Assembly (NCBI GenBank): GCA_004352715.1
Contig: SCFE01000103.1
Location: forward strand, 1,672,522 to 1,736,521
Origin: Hofstenia miamia
Taxonomy: Eukaryota; Xenacoelomorpha; Acoela
DNA length: 64,000 bases
Direction of reading: 5' to 3'
Numbering within the stretch: position 1 is the first letter of the stretch; the number at the start of each line of letters is the position of its first letter. The notes below the pieces were generated by a model. It saw only the letters and a program-made list of their open reading frames with translations, was not told the DNA's origin and searched no databases. Position numbers and translations under genes: made by a program. Shown here piece after piece: positions 61,549-64,000 of this stretch.

Positions 61549-61804
61549 CTGGCGGATGTGTTCCTGGATATGCATGTTTACTCTTGAGTGTCGATCCTGT
61601 CTTCCAAACTCTCTGCTTTACCTAAATAAGTTGAGTTAATTAAGTAGCTACAAAGGCTCTTGCATATTAAACTAGTTTAATAAACCGCACACTTATTATA
61701 AAGGAGAGAAAATAAAAAGTGTCAACTCTGATTAGTGGTTAATCTAAGAAAAGTAATAGCTTTCTCTAAATAACACCCTCACAGGGGGTTGGCATGATTC
61801 TACA
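61549..61804 (+). mobile_element. Fragment of lineage H LTR
   Basis: About 255 bp whose reverse complement matches 879-1120 of the H LTR, ending CATGATTCTACA at 61804. Coding sequence of copy I (integrase tail) starts at the next base, without a primer site, so this is a truncated LTR end lying against the integrase/ORF3 junction. Confidence 0.6.
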
Positions 61805-61990
61805 ATATAATAACTGCATTTAGGAAATTAGAGAAGGATGCATTAGCCACTCAAGAAGTGAGTGAAGTGGAATCAACCAACTGAGGGAATCCTGACCACA
61901 AACACGAGGAGGCGAGTGCACAGAAGTTCTCAAACCAGATGTTGATTCGAGGGCAGAAGGGATGAGAATGACGAGATGGTCAATAGACGA
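61805..61990 (+). pseudogene. pol: Integrase C-terminal tail of copy I
   Basis: Starts in the middle of the acidic integrase tail: IITAFRKLEKDA then ATQEVSEVEST, matching copies B and E at the codon level, with a stop after ESTN. The catalytic domains are absent, cut off by the LTR fragment. Confidence 0.7.
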
Positions 61991-62260
61991 TGTAGAGTTA
62001 AGAGGCGTCCTCGTAGTACTCAAGGCCGTTTCAAGGGCAGAGATACAAACAGACAATTGGCCTCTTCGCAGCTTAACTTTCCTTCCAGGGGATCATGTCG
62101 CCGATTTGAGGGCGGTGAAACAACCAGAGTTCCAGGGGAAGGTGTGAGTGGTGGAAGAACCATGGAGATCCAGAAGTGATTCAAGGCTGAAGGTATCTCC
62201 ACCAGAACCATGGCTGGTCAAGTATCGTGGGTTGTAACTGATAGCCGATTCAAGGGCGAC
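61940..62260 (+). repeat. In-phase GATTCRAGGGCA repeat array of copy I
   Basis: Motif starts at 61944, 62028, 62103, 62178 and 62247 (spacings 84, 75, 75, 69), all multiples of three, encoding RFEG/RFKG-type tetrapeptides in the ORF3 frame (for example QGRFKGRDTN and CRRFEGGETT). Confidence 0.75.
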
Positions 62261-64000
62261 TCAGTTGACACAAGCAGCACAGGTTCACAGCCTATGGACT
62301 GTGAGCTGAGCACCAGCAGATTGCCTTTATAGATGAGGCAGATAGATATCTCCTCAGAGACAACATCTGAGCGTACAGTAAGATCTAGAGAGCGTGAGAA
62401 GCGAATGTCTAAGATTGATGGGAAATGTTGCACCCCTACTTTATGGCAACCATGAAAATGCTGTATAATGCATTCGAAAAACTATCTCCGGAAACCAAAA
62501 CACTGATAAGGAAAACTGCTAAAATGGAAGGGAGTAATCTGCCAATCCTATTAGATGCAGACAATCGGCCCAAAGTTAATGTACTAATAAGCTATCCGTG
62601 AGAGTTAAATGAAACAATTGACAGGCCATACATGAGAAGCACGATCCACATGACATTCAATGAGGAACCAATGAACAAAACTCACGAAAGCAAAAAAGTT
62701 TGAGATCGCGTTATCACCAATGAATATGCAGACAAAAAATTGGATATTGAAAAGACATGTTGAAAAGACTGAATCCCCGAACAAAAACGAGAAACCGATG
62801 CAGACAATAGAAAAACTAATAAGCAGGCTGATAACGAAGCATCACCCAACGGGAAGAATGTTGATAGTAGAACTGGCCAACATAACAGGAATATGCCCCA
62901 GTGAGTTACAGATATTCGAAGAGCCTATGCGAAAATATATGTGGGGTGCAACATCGGAAACAAAACTGAAACAGCTGCAAAATCAACCTTGGTTAACCAC
63001 AAAAAAGATAATCAAACACAAACTAATAAACACCAAGGACATACGACAATCAATAAAACAAAAGAATGTGCAACAAGTAATAGATGAGAATATGAGATGA
63101 TATGCCAGAAACAGCCAGCAGTGCACATTCACAAAAATAATAAAAAGAGCCAAAATGCATAACCTCAAAGTTCATGATAAAAGCTGAAACTGTGCAAAAT
63201 TTGATGAAGCAGGGATTGACCAACATGTTTTGGGAAAATATCAAAACGAGTAAAAACAATTATCCTGCTACATTTGGGATGGCAACCACATCAAAAATGA
63301 AGGCTTGTATGAAGAAATAGAGAAGCATACAATGACTACATTGTTAAAATGTATGCTGCCACCAATGATTTCAGTACCCATGCTATTACCAATATGGCGA
63401 CTAAAAAACAAAAAGCCAGTAAAAGTGTTGTGGCATGAGAAGAATACTTATGCAAACAAATTGGAACAAGCAGAAAAAATTGTTAGAGATGAATGGTATA
63501 GAAAATCGAAAGAGATATTAATAAAGAATGACAACAAAGAAAGAGTATATATTGAAGGAGAAGTTACCCCATATGATTTATACCGTGAAGGTGAAGCCAT
63601 ACACAAACAGATAAAGATGGTGCAAAGTGAAATCGAAAAGAGAAATATGCAAGCAGTCATGTTGTTCTCAGGAATAAACAATATAGTGTGGGACGAACTA
63701 TGGAGTCCTACATATAGATATTATGATGGAATGCAGCGAGTGGAAATAATAATGATGGTACAATTGGGAAAAAATGATCCAGATCAGATAACAAGGGATG
63801 AAGTAAGAAACAATATAAGTGCATTTTATGACAAAGCTTCTATATCAAAATCATTAAGATCTACGTATGAATTCTTCTACCCAAACACAACAATAAAGCC
63901 TGAGCTGGCTCACACGAGTAGAGTGGATGTGATAATGATGCTTATGATAGCAATCAAAGGATTGAAACTTTATGAAAAGTATTATGAGGAATTCAATGGC
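61976..64000 (+). pseudogene. ORF3 of copy I, B-type/H-type mosaic (runs off the window)
   Basis: The N-terminal part follows the B type (RFKG repeats, PYFMATMKM region, KTAKMEGSNLPILLDADN). About 250 residues are missing after HMTFNEE at about 62667; the frame resumes at KKFEIALSPMN and is open over 62720-63100 (MRKYMWGATSETKLKQLQNQ). At 63154-63158 the B-type segment ends at an AATGC and the sequence continues as lineage H (KAETVQNLMKQGLTNMFWEN, LLKCMLPP, INNIVWDELWSP, FFYPNTTIKPELAHT). One indel near 63303 shifts the frame; beyond it the frame is open for about 230 codons to the window edge. It could be a recombinant copy. Confidence 0.75.

Overview
The window looks like repeat-rich metazoan (invertebrate-type) nuclear DNA. 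It is AT-rich, has no bacterial gene organisation and no recognisable single-copy host gene, contains (TA)n and (ATT)n microsatellites, and carries five runs of N plus several single-N joins typical of a draft scaffold. No species can be named from the sequence.

Most of the window is one superfamily of Ty3/Gypsy-type LTR retrotransposons in successive nested copies, named here A, D, E, F, G, B, I and H. The reconstructed order in sense direction is: about 1.15-kb LTR (TGTAGCATC...TTACA), a primer site resembling the 3' end of tRNA-Arg, gag (coiled coil, capsid region, CCHC knuckle), protease, reverse transcriptase, RNase H, integrase, then a third ORF of more than 1,000 codons ending at a purine tract against the 3' LTR. 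ORF3 sits where env would be but has no membrane segment and matches no family I know. It is conserved in at least three divergent lineages (B/E/F type, D type, H type) and is uninterrupted for 1,036 codons in copy B (42120-45230, minus).

Layout: 1-878 non-coding with microsatellites; 879-4635 LTR and ORF3 remnant of lineage H (minus); gap; 5960-17165 old copy A (plus), interrupted by a non-LTR retroelement fragment and a solo LTR with a TTAG target duplication; 17720-22884 divergent copy D (minus); 22885-31184 LTR plus copy E (minus); 31185-35345 LTR plus copy F (minus) to a gap; 36346-39004 a deleted gag-only derivative; 39005-41003 copy G (plus, gag-protease-RT); 41004-49246 LTR plus copy B (minus, best preserved); 49247-53469 a second near-exact copy of the F region; gap; 56187-58858 a decayed gene joining a PIF1-like helicase to a GIY-YIG nuclease (minus); 60177-61548 solo LTR; 61805-64000 copy I (plus), whose ORF3 is a B-type/H-type mosaic.

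The nested LTRs mark a series of insertions. Copies A, D and H are poor in CpG and full of stops, while B, E, F, G and I are CpG-rich with few stops, many of them CGA to TGA. Blocks 24054-35345 and 42125-53469 are collinear at an offset of about 18.06-18.07 kb, and about 4.2 kb of them appears exactly identical, which is either a recent duplication or an assembly/haplotype artefact. The main biological interest lies in ORF3, in the in-phase RFKG/RFEG repeats flanking the pol-ORF3 and protease-RT junctions, in the recombinant ORF3 of copy I, and in the helicase-GIY-YIG fusion.
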